64,000 nucleotides of DNA from Clostridium chromiireducens (lineage in GTDB: Bacteria; Bacillota; Clostridia; Clostridiales; Clostridiaceae), in assembly GCF_002029255.1 (NCBI RefSeq), contig NZ_MZGT01000016.1:21166-85165 (forward strand), in the 5' to 3' direction. Position 1 is the stretch's first letter, and each line of letters begins with the position of its first letter. A program made the translations under genes and the position numbers. A model generated the notes under the pieces. That model was not told the origin of the DNA, did not search any database, and saw only the letters and a list, made by a program, of their open reading frames with translations. Positions 43,056 through 51,496 of this stretch are shown piece after piece.

Positions 43056-43385
43056 CTATAAAATTATTTTTTTTGCCGCATTATTTAAAATTCTATTTAT
43101 TTGCCTTTCTGTTCTATCAATTTCTCCTGCAACCTTTTTCTTGTCTTTTCCATCTATTAAAACTAATTTTACAACCTTATATTCTTTTTCAGGAAGTAAA
43201 GTTAATATATTATCAATTCTCTTATTTTCATTTTCTAATTCAATTATTTCTAGTCTCAACGATTCTATCCTCGAATCATTTTGTTTAATTCCGCTTAATA
43301 TTAAACTTTCAATCTCTATTTTCTTATTGGCTATCTTACATTTTCTTTCTCTATATAACTCAAATTTATTTTTAATTTCTCCCAT
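43056..43385 (-). CDS. Sigma-factor-like late transcription activator (ArpU/RinA type)
   Basis: About 109 aa: an N-terminal coiled coil (IEIESLILSGIKQNDSRIES, RLEIIELENENKRI) and a C-terminal region-4-like HTH (LLPEKEYKVVKLVLIDGKDK, KKVAGEIDRTERQINRILN). Proteins of this layout switch on late genes in Gram-positive phages. ATG at 43385 follows AGGTGG. A LexA-box-like GAACGTTAGTTC lies about 50 bp upstream. Confidence 0.75.
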   Translation of the reverse strand: MGEIKNKFELYRERKCKIANKKIEIESLILSGIKQNDSRIESLRLEIIELENENKRIDNILTLLPEKEYKVVKLVLIDGKDKKKVAGEIDRTERQINRILNNAAKKIIL

Positions 43386-43436
43386 CCTTACCACCTATCC
43401 CTTATTTTATGATATAATTTAGATAGGTTGATTAGA

Positions 43437-43448
43437 GAACTAACGTTC
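43437..43448. promoter_or_regulatory. LexA-box-like site before the late-activator gene
   Basis: GAACTAACGTTC, an exact GAAC-N4-GTTC match, in the intergenic region upstream of the minus-strand late-activator-like gene. Confidence 0.5.
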
Positions 43449-43474
43449 CAAAGCCTACTTCTCTAATCTTATGT

Positions 43475-43497
43475 AAGGTGTTCGTGATGAACACCTT
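43475..43497 (+). terminator. Terminator hairpin with family sequence GGTGTTC...GAACACC
   Basis: GGTGTTCGTGATGAACACC with AA/TT extensions and a T-tract (TTTTTATTTT). The exact 23-bp reverse complement occurs at 53,198-53,220. Confidence 0.8.
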
Positions 43498-43671
43498 TTT
43501 ATTTTTACTTTCTACATGAAATATTAGTATTACGCATTAAAAAAATCGCAAATTCAATTTATTTGAATAATGCGACTTTACAATTTATTATTTATTTTTG
43601 TTGATACAATAATATTAATAAAAGTTTGGTCAATACCTAACTAAAATAAATTATATATATCAAATGTTACA

Positions 43672-44892
43672 CTAATTAGTAACCAACTTAGCATAATTGA
43701 TTAATAAATTACTATACTTTTCACGACGTAATTTATTAGAGTTATTAATAAAATCAACTTCATTTATCCACTTTATTACAAATTTCCTTTGCTTGTCATT
43801 CATTTTTGAAATATCATTTTCTATAAATAATCCAATTAGATACGTAATAATATCTATTCTTTCTAGTTTTTTAATGCCAACTGTGCTATCAAGGAAGTTT
43901 AAAACATTATCTAATGCTTCTAATGTAACTTGGATCATCTTTTTAATATCTGACACCTCACATTTACCAATTGATTTTGGTTTTACATCTGATGGTATTG
44001 GACTAGAATTATTCGTTCTATTTTTTACTGTCACTTTATTAAAAGCGGGATTTAAAGCCGCTAATGGAATTGAAATTTCAGCAGATTTACGAGGAAAAAG
44101 GTCTCCAAATCCATAATTATATAATTTTTCTCCAAATGGAATTGCATATTCAGTATAAAAATCTACACCTTTTACTAATAAATCAGTCAAATATACCATT
44201 GATTCAGTAACTTGAGTACCAGCCAAATTTAATACTTCAAACCAACCCATTTGCTCAGCTTTTGACATATTTTTAGCAAAATTCACAACATAATAGTACT
44301 TTTCATGTTTTTTACGAATTGATGATAATACATCTTTTACATCATCCTTTTTCAATGAGTTTTTACTATTTACATATTCATAAAAAACTGACTGGTCTTT
44401 GTTATACAAAATGCCTACAGGAATCTGATAATTTGTAGGTTTAGTTTGAACATTCATATCAAACGTTATAAATTTGCATTTTCTTAAATCCAAAACTATA
44501 TTTTGAAAATGACGGTGGTTAATATATGCTTTATAATTTGTAGATAAACGTTGTTGGCCATCTGCTACAGATAATTTTCCTACTAAATCATTTTTATTTA
44601 CTATTTCTCGATTTAAAAAAGTAATTTGTTCAATAACTTGTTCGGGATCATCAATTAGATTTATAGATATAGGAGCAACTGGTGCTTTCCCACTTAGTTG
44701 GTAGTTAAAAAGCGCTGTAGCTTTTTCTTTTGTCCATCGAAGATAAGTTTGGAAAACTGGAAGAACAATTTTACCCTTTTCAATATCACTACAAAGTTCA
44801 CGAATAGTTATCTCTTTTCTTTCTTTACTAGGATCAAAATCTGCTTGTTCCATAAGTTCCCGTAATTTAACATTATTTATCATACCAATCAA
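43672..44892 (-). CDS. DUF262 (GmrS/ParB-like nuclease fold) domain protein
   Basis: 406 aa. N-terminal DUF262 features: ITIRELCSDIEKGKIVLPVF, QTYLRWTKEKATALFNYQLS and the motif VADGQQRLST (about residues 116-125), which in this fold binds or hydrolyses nucleotides. The C-terminal half is helical without a recognised HNH/DUF1524 nuclease motif. DUF262 proteins occur in GmrSD-type restriction and other defence systems and as stand-alone phage or plasmid genes. Alone here, flanked by gaps of about 270 bp each, as a possible cargo gene. Confidence 0.8.
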   Translation of the reverse strand: MIGMINNVKLRELMEQADFDPSKERKEITIRELCSDIEKGKIVLPVFQTYLRWTKEKATALFNYQLSGKAPVAPISINLIDDPEQVIEQITFLNREIVNKNDLVGKLSVADGQQRLSTNYKAYINHRHFQNIVLDLRKCKFITFDMNVQTKPTNYQIPVGILYNKDQSVFYEYVNSKNSLKKDDVKDVLSSIRKKHEKYYYVVNFAKNMSKAEQMGWFEVLNLAGTQVTESMVYLTDLLVKGVDFYTEYAIPFGEKLYNYGFGDLFPRKSAEISIPLAALNPAFNKVTVKNRTNNSSPIPSDVKPKSIGKCEVSDIKKMIQVTLEALDNVLNFLDSTVGIKKLERIDIITYLIGLFIENDISKMNDKQRKFVIKWINEVDFINNSNKLRREKYSNLLINYAKLVTN

Positions 44893-45164
44893 TACCTTTC
44901 CTTTTTAGCTTTCTTATTAATATAATATCATAGCATATATTGAAAGGCAATAAAAAATCTAGCTGCTAACTAAAAAAACTAATAATTAATAATATTTTGC
45001 ACTTTTTATAGTTAGCTTTTAAATTTAGCATATTCATTTTTTCATTGATTGATTAATTATTCGGAACTTATTTGCTATTGTATTTTATAAATATCGCACT
45101 ATTCAATTTTCAAAGAACACTTTTCTATTTACTACGTCAAATCTACACATCGCGTAGGATTGTC

Positions 45165-45437
45165 CTACCCAAATACTATAATTCCTTTAGATGTTCTTAT
45201 ACATCCAGTTAACCATCCAAAAGAATCAGTTTCTCCTGGAAATACATTGAATCCGTTAGCTTTTAAATAAGCTATATTATCAAAGTTTGGTCTCCCCTCT
45301 TTGGTTATAAGAACTTCATCCGCTAAATTTACAGCTTCTTTAACTAATTCCTTTGGATCTCTATTAGTTAGATATTGTTTTGGTTTAATATAATCAACTT
45401 TTTCTATGGCTCTTAGAGCATTTAATAATCTTTCCAT
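45165..45437 (-). CDS. Phage protein of unknown function (90 aa)
   Basis: MERLLNALRAIEKVDYIKPK, VNLADEVLITKEGRPNFDNI and GFNVFPGETDSFGWLTGCI: small alpha/beta protein. ATG at 45437 follows GGAGG at 9 nt. The preceding gap 44,893-45,164 holds nothing recognisable. Confidence 0.65.
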   Translation of the reverse strand: MERLLNALRAIEKVDYIKPKQYLTNRDPKELVKEAVNLADEVLITKEGRPNFDNIAYLKANGFNVFPGETDSFGWLTGCIRTSKGIIVFG

Positions 45438-45467
45438 ATTCAAAACCTCCACTCTACACATTCTGAC

Positions 45468-45974
45468 TTATAATTCTTTATAAAACTTTTCACTAACTGA
45501 CCTTCCAAGAATAAATTCTAATCCCTTCTTACTTAACCAAAAGTAAATATATTCATCCTTATTAGGGTTGTTAGTACCCTTTTCAGCTAATTCTTTTTCA
45601 ACTAATTCATTCCAATCCTTATCAGTTTCCTGAGTAAAGAAATAATTTCTATATGGTTTTCTCTTTCTTCCTATTCCTACACAATGTTTCATTAGCTCTA
45701 ATTGATAGGGCGTTACTTCTCTCAATAAACTTTTACTTTCTTCATTCTCCCTACTATACAATGCACAATATCCATTTTTACATCTATAAAAAGCAACTGG
45801 TTCTTCATCGTCCTTTACAGCTTGCCTCATGGCTTTACATCTTGAAGTAGAAAACCACTTATCTGAATAATTACCATAATCACTACTACTTAACATTGGT
45901 AAACCAGTAAGTTTACATGATGCAGCAGTATATAGATTGTATTGATTTTTAACTAGTAAATCATTTATATTCAT
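45468..45974 (-). CDS. Phage protein of unknown function (168 aa)
   Basis: Two pairs of Cys and His-rich surroundings: SCKLTGLPMLSSSDYGNYSD, SRCKAMRQAVKDDEEPVAFY, CKNGYCALYSREN. The C-terminus is aromatic (YIYFWLSKKGLEFILGRSVS). Seen in the early region of Clostridium phages by style; function not known. AAGGAG site; its start overlaps a small upstream gene. Confidence 0.65.
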   Translation of the reverse strand: MNINDLLVKNQYNLYTAASCKLTGLPMLSSSDYGNYSDKWFSTSRCKAMRQAVKDDEEPVAFYRCKNGYCALYSRENEESKSLLREVTPYQLELMKHCVGIGRKRKPYRNYFFTQETDKDWNELVEKELAEKGTNNPNKDEYIYFWLSKKGLEFILGRSVSEKFYKEL

Positions 45975-46122
45975 TAATTTCTCTCCTTTCTTTATTGGTA
46001 TTAGAAATATATCCTATTTCCTCAAACTCCCTATATAAAGCTTCTTTGCTGCTTGTACCTTCCTTTACTCTTTTTTGCGCATTTGGAACAATTATATCTG
46101 CTATATCCTTAATAACTCCCAT
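45961..46122 (-). CDS. Small early phage protein (53 aa)
   Basis: MGVIKDIADIIVPNAQKRVK then EGTSSKEALYREFEEIGYIS and a charged end. AGGAG lies 9 nt before the ATG. Its stop overlaps the start of the next gene by 14 bp, a coupled arrangement that supports translation. Confidence 0.65.
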   Translation of the reverse strand: MGVIKDIADIIVPNAQKRVKEGTSSKEALYREFEEIGYISNTNKERREINEYK

Positions 46123-46134
46123 ATTTAAAATCTC

Positions 46135-46383
46135 CTAAAATCCAAATAATTTATTATCGTCAAAACAAAACTTCTCTCTTTTGATTTCATTTTTATTTAC
46201 TAAAATGCTTGGTGAATTAACTGTATTAGCTATATTAATACTTATATACTCATTTCTGTGTTTATCGTAAGTAGATTGCTTAATTCCTAACTCATTTAGG
46301 TAAATTTCTACATCTTCTTCGTATAGAGCTTTAGGATTTGTCTGAAAAAAGTTAAATGTTTTTTCTTTCTTACTTAATCCCAT
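46135..46383 (-). CDS. Early phage protein of unknown function (82 aa)
   Basis: GLSKKEKTFNFFQTNPKALY, DVEIYLNELGIKQSTYDKHR: helical, charged, possibly HTH-like. Overlaps the upstream gene by one base. Confidence 0.6.
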   Translation of the reverse strand: MGLSKKEKTFNFFQTNPKALYEEDVEIYLNELGIKQSTYDKHRNEYISINIANTVNSPSILVNKNEIKREKFCFDDNKLFGF

Positions 46384-46631
46384 TAACTTGCCTTCCTCCT
46401 AATTTCTGTAATATACCACTTATCAAATATTTCTTTTTCTTCTATGCAGTAGTATATCTGCCAATTATCTATTACTGCATTAAAGAATTTTAATCTATCT
46501 TTTTTTCCAACTTTCTCAATCTTATAACTTGCTCCAGTATTTTTACTTGTTATGATAATATTTTTATTATCTATAGCATTTTCCCAAGCTTCTAAAAATG
46601 TATATTCAAATGATCTATTTATTTCAATCAT
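46383..46631 (-). CDS. Early phage protein of unknown function (82 aa)
   Basis: EINRSFEYTFLEAWENAIDN, KNTGASYKIEKVGKKDRLKF and WQIYYCIEEKEIFDKWYITE: small beta-rich protein resembling single-domain phage early proteins. RBS AGGTGA. Confidence 0.6.
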   Translation of the reverse strand: MIEINRSFEYTFLEAWENAIDNKNIIITSKNTGASYKIEKVGKKDRLKFFNAVIDNWQIYYCIEEKEIFDKWYITEIRRKAS

Positions 46632-46738
46632 ATATCACCTATTTTTATTAAGGGGATCTCTCCCCTTATATTTTTTTGCAGTAACCTTAACATTAGCAAT
46701 TGTAATCCCTGCTACTAACACTCCTAGTCCTGCAAGTA

Positions 46739-46894
46739 TTAACTTACTATCTCTTTTAAGTTTTTATAAAAAGCTGATTTTTTCTCTTCTGAAAATCCTT
46801 CAGTAAATTTTTCAAATATCTCTTTTAAATCCTTGTTAGGCTCTTCAAAATGAGCTTTAATAATCTTTTCTATGTTTTCATCCAATTTACTCAT
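46739..46894 (-). CDS. Small helical early protein (51 aa)
   Basis: MSKLDENIEKIIKAHFEEPN, KDLKEIFEKFTEGFSEEKKS. AAGGAG 7 nt before ATG. After its stop an overlapping -1 frame encodes a hydrophobic stretch (LILAGLGVLVAGITIANVKV) with no normal start codon, so that part is either an unusual frameshift product or chance. Confidence 0.65.
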   Translation of the reverse strand: MSKLDENIEKIIKAHFEEPNKDLKEIFEKFTEGFSEEKKSAFYKNLKEIVS

Positions 46895-46904
46895 ATAACA
46901 CTCC

Positions 46905-47894
46905 TTATTTATCCCATCCTAGCAACTTCTTTTCTAGTGAATCATAATCATATTGTCTTGCCTCAAAGTTATTAAATCTTAGTGGCTTAACCACATTATC
47001 GTCTTTAGTTCTTGCTTTAGATTGTTCTCTGCCTTTTGTTTGCCAATTTTGCAATATTCCTAGAAGATAACCATAATTATTTATTTTCCCACGTTTTACG
47101 CATTCACTAGCTGCTTCCATCATCCAATTAGCTCCAAAGACTTTAATATCAGCATCTATAAATTCTTTTAATTTGGCACTACCAATAAAACCACATTTTT
47201 GAAAATGTGTATAAATATTAATCATTTCTTCTTCACCACCAACAACAAACGAATCATTGTTATTGGTTGTTGGATTAGGATATTGGTTATTGGATTTAGG
47301 ATTATGGTTATTGGTTATTGGTTTATGGTTTTGTCCACTTATCGGTAACGTATCGTCAAATCTCCCTATTTGAGCCATTCCTTCTAAATTATAATTTCTC
47401 TCAGACTCGTCATACGTATCGCTAATAATTTCTTCTTGATTGGTACACGTATCGTTAGACGATACGTTAATTAATGCTGCTAAATATTCTTCTATTAGCT
47501 GTTTAATTGAAGTATTTTTTACATTAGTTGCAATTTCTTTTATAAGAGTTTTATCAATTACATTTCCTAAATCTTTTTTTATACAATCTATCATAGGTTT
47601 TCCACCCTTATTTAGATTGTATTTACCATAATTCTTAATGCATATTTCCTTAGTTTCTTCATTGTAAATCACCAACTTATGATTATTAATGAATCTACCC
47701 ATAAGACTATTTATAGATTCTATGCTATACCCTAAATCAAAAGCCATTTGCTTCTTAACGATTCTATAAATTCCAATCATATTAGTACATGGATTCGTTA
47801 ATAAATACAAATAAAAATATTTATCTTCTGGTGTCATATCCTCCATTACTTTAGGATCATTCCAAAACTCTGTATAAACCATTCTAAATGCCAT
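46905..47894 (-). CDS. DnaD-domain replication initiator protein
   Basis: 329 aa. The N-terminal 110 residues form a winged-helix initiator domain (FRMVYTEFWNDPKVMEDMTP, YFYLYLLTNPCTNMIGIYRI). A flexible Asn/Pro/Ser/Thr linker (about 185-215) follows, then a C-terminal DnaD domain (YTHFQKCGFIGSAKLKEFID, NWMMEAASECVKRGKINNYG, YLLGILQNWQ). It probably opens the phage origin and recruits the host helicase. The DNA of the linker is itself an iteron-like repeat array. ATG at 47894 follows AAGGAG. Confidence 0.85.
   Translation of the reverse strand: MAFRMVYTEFWNDPKVMEDMTPEDKYFYLYLLTNPCTNMIGIYRIVKKQMAFDLGYSIESINSLMGRFINNHKLVIYNEETKEICIKNYGKYNLNKGGKPMIDCIKKDLGNVIDKTLIKEIATNVKNTSIKQLIEEYLAALINVSSNDTCTNQEEIISDTYDESERNYNLEGMAQIGRFDDTLPISGQNHKPITNNHNPKSNNQYPNPTTNNNDSFVVGGEEEMINIYTHFQKCGFIGSAKLKEFIDADIKVFGANWMMEAASECVKRGKINNYGYLLGILQNWQTKGREQSKARTKDDNVVKPLRFNNFEARQYDYDSLEKKLLGWDK
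47261..47332. repeat. Iteron-like repeats inside the initiator gene (candidate origin)
   Basis: On the plus strand TATTGGTTGTTGGATTAGG, TATTGGTTATTGGATTTAGG and ATGGTTATTGGTTATTGG follow each other, i.e. five to six copies of TTGGTTATTGG-like units with regular spacing. Lambda and many Gram-positive phages place their origin iterons inside the initiator gene. Confidence 0.6.
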
Positions 47895-48085
47895 ATAATA
47901 CACTCCTTAATAAATTTCTATTTCTTTGTTAGTAAAATTCTGTGATACTCATTAAACTATTTAAATTCGATAATATTCCATATATATTAAATTATCCTAT
48001 AATGCCACTTAAATATCTTTTAATGCAAAATATAACAATATAAAACTAAAAAATTATTATATATGCCTTAAAAGACATATATATT

Positions 48086-49213
48086 TTAATTTAATTCAAT
48101 TTTCTTTTGAAACCACACAAAAATATCATCTGCTATTTTATATGCATATTTAGGTGTCAATGGATTAGTATTGTAGACTTCTATTTCATCTACTTTCTCA
48201 AAATATTTGATTCTAACATTTAAATTTCCTTTACCTGAATTACCTTCAAATCCTTTTAATCTTGCTTCCATAGTTGAATTAATAAATTGGGGATTGTCTA
48301 TATAAAATACCCCTGTAATAATATCGCTTGATATTATTAACCTTGGATTAGTAAATTCTTCAAAAACTTCTTTTAATTTAGCTATATTATCTTGAGCTTC
48401 ATTGATTTTTTCATCTTTTTTAGCTTTAGTTAAATACTTCTCAGACAAAGATTCTCTATGTTCTTCTTTATCATTTATTTTTTTATCTGAATACATTTCT
48501 TCTAAAAGCCTTTTATCTCGATAGCTTTCAACTGGCTGCTTAATTCCATTAATCAGAGTTTCAACTTCTTCTTTATGATCCTTAGAGTTTAGATCCTTAA
48601 TTTCTTCATGAACTATATGCTGCTCTTCATCTGATAAGCTACTTAAAGTATGTGCCTGAGTTAATGTTATCTCTTCCTTATCAAGCTTTTCTTTAAGTAG
48701 CTCAATTAAATCTTTATCTACCTTTTGGTATCTTCCAACTTGTACACCTGAAAGCTTCATATCCTTTCCTATTAAGTCTCTAACCTTCCCTTTAGGTAAT
48801 TGCTCTCCATTAGTTTTCTTTTGCTCATAGATAGCCTTAAGCCTTCTTATACCTTCCATCTTTTCACTCGGTAATAATTCTCTCTGTTCAACATTTGCTT
48901 GTATAAGCATTATCTCTGCATCAAAATCACTAAGTTCTTTGACCTGGCATGGAACTTTTTCATAATTAAGACTTTTTAATGCTCTATGTCGTCTTTCCCC
49001 TGAAATAATCTCATACTTACCATCATCAAGCTTTCTAACAACTAAATTATGCATAAGGCCATTTTCTTTAATAGACTCTGCAAGCTCTTCGATTTCTCTA
49101 ATGCCATAAAAGTTGTTCTGTGAAGGAACTAGATTATTTATATCTAGCTCCTGTGTAAAACCTTTATTCTCTACTCCATTTATTCTATCTGCTATCCCCT
49201 TTAAATAAGACAT
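48086..49213 (-). CDS. parB: ParB partition protein
   Basis: 375 aa: N-terminal ParB/Srx nuclease-like box (NNLVPSQNNFYGIREIEELA, YEIISGERRHRALKSLNYEK with the GERRHRA motif), central HTH (GVQVGRYQKVDKDLIELLKE) and a divergent C-terminus with a coiled coil. Binds parS-like DNA and works with ParA to segregate replicons. Its ATG overlaps the parA end by 13 bp. A weak terminator-like hairpin follows at about 48,058-48,085. Confidence 0.9.
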   Translation of the reverse strand: MSYLKGIADRINGVENKGFTQELDINNLVPSQNNFYGIREIEELAESIKENGLMHNLVVRKLDDGKYEIISGERRHRALKSLNYEKVPCQVKELSDFDAEIMLIQANVEQRELLPSEKMEGIRRLKAIYEQKKTNGEQLPKGKVRDLIGKDMKLSGVQVGRYQKVDKDLIELLKEKLDKEEITLTQAHTLSSLSDEEQHIVHEEIKDLNSKDHKEEVETLINGIKQPVESYRDKRLLEEMYSDKKINDKEEHRESLSEKYLTKAKKDEKINEAQDNIAKLKEVFEEFTNPRLIISSDIITGVFYIDNPQFINSTMEARLKGFEGNSGKGNLNVRIKYFEKVDEIEVYNTNPLTPKYAYKIADDIFVWFQKKIELN

Positions 49214-49956
49214 TGCTGCATTTCCTCCACAAAACTTTTATAGTCCTTAGATGCATTTGCTCTTGCATTAAAATAAATCACTGGAGTAGTATTGAAAGTA
49301 CTTTTAATTACTTCTACATTGTCTCTTATGCTTTGCTTAAATAGCATGTCTCCCAGTTCATCCTTAAGCTCTTGTTTAATTGTTCTGTTAATTGTTGTAG
49401 CTCTATCCATTGTTACCAAAATGCCTAACGTTTTTAACTTATTATTAAATTCTTCTCTTACTTCTTGAATGCTACCCATTAGATATTCAAAACCATCTAG
49501 TGCAAATTTATCTATTTTCAAAGGAACAATAACATAATCACTAGCAGCTAATGCATTAATAGATAGCATTCCTAAACTAGGCGGACAATCTATTAAGATA
49601 TAATTAAAGGTATCTTCTCTCTTTCCACTAATCCATTTCTTAAGCCTTGTCTCTCTTGCTTTCTTAGTATCTGCAAGTATTTCGGCTTCACTCATAATAA
49701 GATTTATGTTCGCAGGAACAATCCAAAGATTTTTATATACAGTTCCTTGTATTGGCACATCTTCACCAGCAAGTAATTCATATGTACCTTTAGTGTTAGG
49801 GTTGTACATATTTAAGTACTTTGTAGCATTACTTTGTGGATCTAAATCTATTAGCAATACCTTATGACCTTGTTTCCCTAACTCTGCTGCAACATTTACA
49901 CATGAAGTTGTTTTTGCAACTCCACCTTTTATATTTAAAAAACTTATAATTTTCAT
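49201..49956 (-). CDS. parA: ParA partition ATPase
   Basis: 251 aa. Deviant Walker A KGGVAKTT (residues about 9-16), LIDLDPQSNATKYL, Walker B-like ILIDCPPSLGML and the C-terminal Walker-type layout of the ParA/Soj family. ATP-dependent DNA binding moves replicons to daughter cells. ATG at 49956 follows AAGGAG; longer frames are rejected. Forms an operon with parB. Confidence 0.93.
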   Translation of the reverse strand: MKIISFLNIKGGVAKTTSCVNVAAELGKQGHKVLLIDLDPQSNATKYLNMYNPNTKGTYELLAGEDVPIQGTVYKNLWIVPANINLIMSEAEILADTKKARETRLKKWISGKREDTFNYILIDCPPSLGMLSINALAASDYVIVPLKIDKFALDGFEYLMGSIQEVREEFNNKLKTLGILVTMDRATTINRTIKQELKDELGDMLFKQSIRDNVEVIKSTFNTTPVIYFNARANASKDYKSFVEEMQQCLI

Positions 49957-49990
49957 GTCTTTACATCTCCTTCTAAATATCTTATAATGG

Positions 49991-50017
49991 AGATACGGTA
50001 TTCGTAGTACCATATCT
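49991..50017. promoter_or_regulatory. Inverted repeat upstream of parA (possible operator or parS)
   Basis: Arms AGATACGGTA and TACCATATCT (9 of 10 pairs) around TTCGTAG, 35 bp before the parA start. It does not match the chromosomal parS consensus TGTTTCACGTGAAACA. ParA or ParB autoregulatory sites occupy this place in plasmid partition operons. Confidence 0.5.
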
Positions 50018-50034
50018 CAAGCATTTAATTGAAA

Positions 50035-50136
50035 TTATTGAACCTTTGCATAAGGTTCTTTTTTCATTTCCAGCAATGTTCTTGCAAGCTTATCTTTTAA
50101 GTCTTTAGCTTTGCAGACTATAGAAAAATTACTCAT
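50035..50136 (-). CDS. Small peptide (33 aa) upstream of parA
   Basis: MSNFSIVCKAKDLKDKLART, then LLEMKKEPYAKVQ. GGGAGGG lies 7 nt before the ATG and the stop of the upstream gene overlaps its start by one base. Helical and charged; function unknown. Confidence 0.6.
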   Translation of the reverse strand: MSNFSIVCKAKDLKDKLARTLLEMKKEPYAKVQ

Positions 50137-50570
50137 TACATTTCCCTCCCATCAATTTGATAATAGTTGAAGTATTCATCTAAATATTTGTCATCATCTT
50201 TTCCAAATACATCTTTAATACCTTTAAAAATAGAATTTAAGGCTTCATATCGTATTAATGATTCTTTTAGCATCTGCTTTGCTTTTGGTAATGTAACCTT
50301 TGTTGGTAGATTATCTCGTATGGATCTATGACAACGAAAAAAATCTATTTCATAAGTGGTTTCATTAAGTTCAAAGAAACTTTCTTTCTTCCAATCATTT
50401 AAAATATTAATTACTTCTTGGATTGCTCTAATCTCATTAATCAAATCATTATAGCTATCTATAAATTCCAATATAAGTTCATAGCCATGATTTTCATTAA
50501 ATTTCCTTATCAAATCATAATCTTTATATTTCCCCTCATTCTTAGAGCAAAATTTTTTAAATTCCTGCAT
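50136..50570 (-). CDS. Early phage protein of unknown function (144 aa)
   Basis: Helical: MQEFKKFCSKNEGKYKDYDL, RKFNENHGYELILEFIDSYN, LINEIRAIQEVINILNDWKK. ATG at 50570 follows GGAGG with the stop of the upstream Cys-rich gene overlapping as TAATG. Function unknown. Confidence 0.65.
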   Translation of the reverse strand: MQEFKKFCSKNEGKYKDYDLIRKFNENHGYELILEFIDSYNDLINEIRAIQEVINILNDWKKESFFELNETTYEIDFFRCHRSIRDNLPTKVTLPKAKQMLKESLIRYEALNSIFKGIKDVFGKDDDKYLDEYFNYYQIDGREM

Positions 50571-50716
50571 TATCTGTCCTCCTTGCATAAACTACAATTT
50601 TTATAACTTCCACAACAAAACTTAAGTAAATGCACTTTCCTGCTCTTTTTATCCACAATCTTATTTCGAATATTATAGCTATTGTGTATAAACTTTGGAC
50701 ATCTTATCTTGCACAT
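50570..50716 (-). CDS. Cys-rich small protein (48 aa)
   Basis: MCKIRCPKFIHNSYNIRNKI, then KFCCGSYKNCSLCKEDR. Six Cys arranged C..(R)C, CC, C..C suggest a zinc-binding mini-domain. Its stop overlaps the next start, supporting expression. GGAG lies 12-13 nt before the ATG. Confidence 0.6.
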   Translation of the reverse strand: MCKIRCPKFIHNSYNIRNKIVDKKSRKVHLLKFCCGSYKNCSLCKEDR

Positions 50717-50764
50717 ATAAACTTATGTCTCCTTTCTTAATTTCAAGGCATTTAAGCCTATTTA

Positions 50765-50947
50765 TCATTTAGTGACTGCACTCTTATCAGCAGTTAAAAT
50801 CGCTAATGCATTATTCAAAACTTTAAGTCTTAATTCCTTGGGACACATTCTCATTGCTGCTTCAACTTGCAGTTCAGCTAATAGATCACTAAATCCCTTT
50901 CTATCTTCCAAGTCTAATATAGTTACTTTTATTTCATCACCCTTCAT
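50765..50947 (-). CDS. Early phage protein of unknown function (60 aa)
   Basis: MKGDEIKVTILDLEDRKGFS, DLLAELQVEAAMRMCPKELR. Acidic and helical. ATG at 50947 follows GGGGGAG. Function unknown. Confidence 0.65.
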   Translation of the reverse strand: MKGDEIKVTILDLEDRKGFSDLLAELQVEAAMRMCPKELRLKVLNNALAILTADKSAVTK

Positions 50948-51003
50948 TTCTACTCCCCCATAAATATCAATCATTCCATAGTATGATTGAGTATTTTCAT
51001 TTG

Positions 51004-51435
51004 TTACTTTGCAAATTTCAAAGCCATGATAGCTTCAACTACATCATCCAATTCTTTTACTATTTGATTCCACTGAGGTCTTTCATATTCATCTATAACC
51101 CCATCACAAGTAATTTCTATCATTACATCCCTAAGCTTAATGAAATCAGATACCTCTTTTTGAAGTCTTAATATGGCAACTGGTAATTCTTTTATTTCAA
51201 TTTCAGGTAAATATTTTTGCCCCACTTCAGCACTTGTTTTTAAATGTTGATAAGCTAAATACTGAGTGTCATAAATTTCAATCATTTTAATAACCACCTT
51301 ATCAGGTGGAGTTCTCTTTCCTCCTTCATAGGCTCTTAGGCTATCTACAGATATGTCCATGCACTCTGATGCTTTTTCTTGGGTCAAGCCTGTACTTTCT
51401 CTCGCTATTTGGTAAATATTTCTGTATTCCTGCAC
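51004..51435 (-). CDS. XRE-family regulator of the early operon (143 aa)
   Basis: HTH_3 at residues 5-60 (NIYQIARESTGLTQEKASEC, MDISVDSLRAYEGGKRTPPD) and a helical C-terminal domain (DFIKLRDVMIEITCDGVIDE). GTG start with AGGAGTG 9 nt upstream. Second gene of the leftward early operon; probably tunes early transcription. Confidence 0.8.
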   Translation of the reverse strand: MQEYRNIYQIARESTGLTQEKASECMDISVDSLRAYEGGKRTPPDKVVIKMIEIYDTQYLAYQHLKTSAEVGQKYLPEIEIKELPVAILRLQKEVSDFIKLRDVMIEITCDGVIDEYERPQWNQIVKELDDVVEAIMALKFAK

Positions 51436-51496
51436 TATTCATTTCACTCCTATTCTTGTATTAAGATATAATAAACAAAGTTTTAGTTTCTAGAAC

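Larger units (their letters stand above)
43413..43497 (+). ncRNA. Candidate small RNA with stem-loop and terminator
   Basis: A TATAAT (43,413-43,418) without a good -35 is followed by a perfect 10-bp stem GATTAGAGAA/TTCTCTAATC (43,430-43,439 and 43,459-43,468) and then by a strong terminator. This would give an RNA of about 75 nt antisense to the leader of the activator gene. It has no coding potential. The stem also contains half of a LexA-like box. Confidence 0.4.

Noticed and set aside
47904..48085. Search for a chromosomal-type parS (TGTTTCACGTGAAACA) near parB
   Set aside because: No match seen here or in the parA upstream region; only the unrelated inverted repeat at 49,991-50,017.
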